A stretch of 64,000 bases of DNA, taken from contig NC_092579.1 of assembly GCF_037975245.1 (NCBI RefSeq), positions 21,460,666 through 21,524,665 on the forward strand, written 5' to 3'. Numbering within the stretch: the first letter of the stretch is position 1; every line of letters starts with the position of its first letter. The DNA is from Apostichopus japonicus. Its lineage: Eukaryota > Echinodermata > Holothuroidea > Aspidochirotida > Stichopodidae. Positions 63,016 to 64,000 of this stretch are shown here, one piece after another. Position numbers and translations under genes: made by a program. Below the pieces are notes generated by a model. It saw only the letters and a list, made by a program, of their open reading frames with translations. It was not told the DNA's origin and ran no database searches.

Positions 63016-64000
63016 TATTTGTCCTTATGACAACCTCAATTATAGTTTTGATTGACCAAACAGCAGTTTTAGTTGTATTGAACTGCCTGACAGCCTTATA
63101 ATTCAATCCTTCGGTTTGTCATAATTAGGGTGAGATAGTTCAAGTTTGTATTAACGTTCCATTTTGTCTGTTAACTTTCCTTATCTAGCAAACCATCATT
63201 CTCTTCCTTATGATGGTTGTGCGTTCGAGAGGTGAGCTAGGGGTCGTATAAATCACGGTAGTTTTAGTCAAACAAATCATTTATATCACCTCAAAATGTT
63301 ACACACGGTTATATACAGCATTGTAGTATCTCTCATCCAGCTTCCATGCTGAAAATGTAATCTACACATTAAAAATCTCATCTTGGTAAGGGCATTCAAT
63401 ACCTGTGCTAGGAATGAAAGTTATCTACACTGAAGTAGCATTTACTCCATAACTTAAACTTCATTCCTTAGCTCTTTACTGTACTCACGTTTGAGTTGAC
63501 ATGAAGCGATGGCTTTCAGCCTCTAGTAAAATTATTTTCTTCATGATTAACTTTCAATGAGTTGCAAGTTGAAACCTGCTTGTGAAATATTGCTTAGTAG
63601 ATCAGCTTTTGAAACATTTACATCACACTCATGACCAACTTGTACTTTCTAAAGTTTAAATGTCATCGACAAGCTTTGGGAACGATTTGATCAGTCATTT
63701 TCAAATTTTGCGTCAAGCTGAAACTTTGCTTTCCTTTTTAGAACTCCCATGATACATTGTACATCAATTAAGTACACCAATTCCGAGCCATCAAAGAGTA
63801 AGACCAAATTAAGAATATGCACTTTTGATGATTGAGATCCAAATAATCCTTTATCCTTTAATCTTGATCATTTTACCACCACAGGTATAAGAGGTTGGTG
63901 GGGGAGGGGGATTACCTCCTCTCAAATTCTGATTCTGTTGGTAAAAGAAGTGAAAACAGACCCTGGCGAACTTCATCCATATTTGAGCGATGCTGATCGC
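63016..64000. other. DNAH3 intron 18 continuing to the window edge
   Basis: No exon or repeat recognised. Confidence 0.6.

Overview
The window is eukaryotic nuclear DNA: AT-rich, intron-rich, full of microsatellites, minisatellites and short transposon copies, with no operons, ribosome binding sites or prokaryotic signals. One protein-coding gene is clearly identifiable: the 5' part of an axonemal dynein heavy chain, best matched to DNAH3, on the + strand from 42770 to beyond the right edge. The repeat content (tRNA-derived SINEs, TTAA-flanked MITE, TAGGCCTA palindromes) and the gene's closeness to vertebrate DNAH3 suggest a marine deuterostome invertebrate, probably an echinoderm (possibly a sea cucumber). 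That taxonomic call is inference from recall, not a search.

Layout. From 1 to about 41.9 kb I see no convincing multi-exon gene. This stretch holds a fold-back element (481-617), a two-copy 208-bp tandem duplication (1736-2147), a ~115-bp satellite (5276-5930), a dispersed repeat family with two copies on each strand, a pentanucleotide array (16629-16882), a TA microsatellite joined to a tRNA-derived SINE (17926-18207), a 47-bp pyrimidine-rich minisatellite (19946-20490), another tRNA-derived SINE (26380-26632), a TTAA-flanked MITE (28961-29321), two inverted copies of a SINE-like 3' end (3592-3740 and 33172-33300) and a TTTC microsatellite (36013-36246). Two short open stretches (2-88 and 40530-40686) could be terminal coding exons of unrecognised + strand genes but are unproven.

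From 42770 to 61673, eighteen exons join in one uninterrupted frame: 2991 nt, 997 codons, every junction GT-AG and phase-consistent. They encode the N-terminal tail and the start of the linker of an inner-arm dynein heavy chain that drives motile cilia and sperm flagella. The AAA+ motor, stalk and microtubule-binding domain lie outside the window. Introns range from 120 bp to 4.5 kb. Two carry minisatellites, and the longest carries a tRNA-SINE with a TA tail. A fourth tRNA-derived SINE lies downstream of the last visible exon (62705-63015).

I found no novel multi-gene system. The most interesting signals are the repeated coupling of a tRNA-derived SINE to long (TA)n tracts, the TTAA MITE, the 120-bp higher-order minisatellite in dynein intron 6, and the dispersed family whose fragments may include consensus splice donors.
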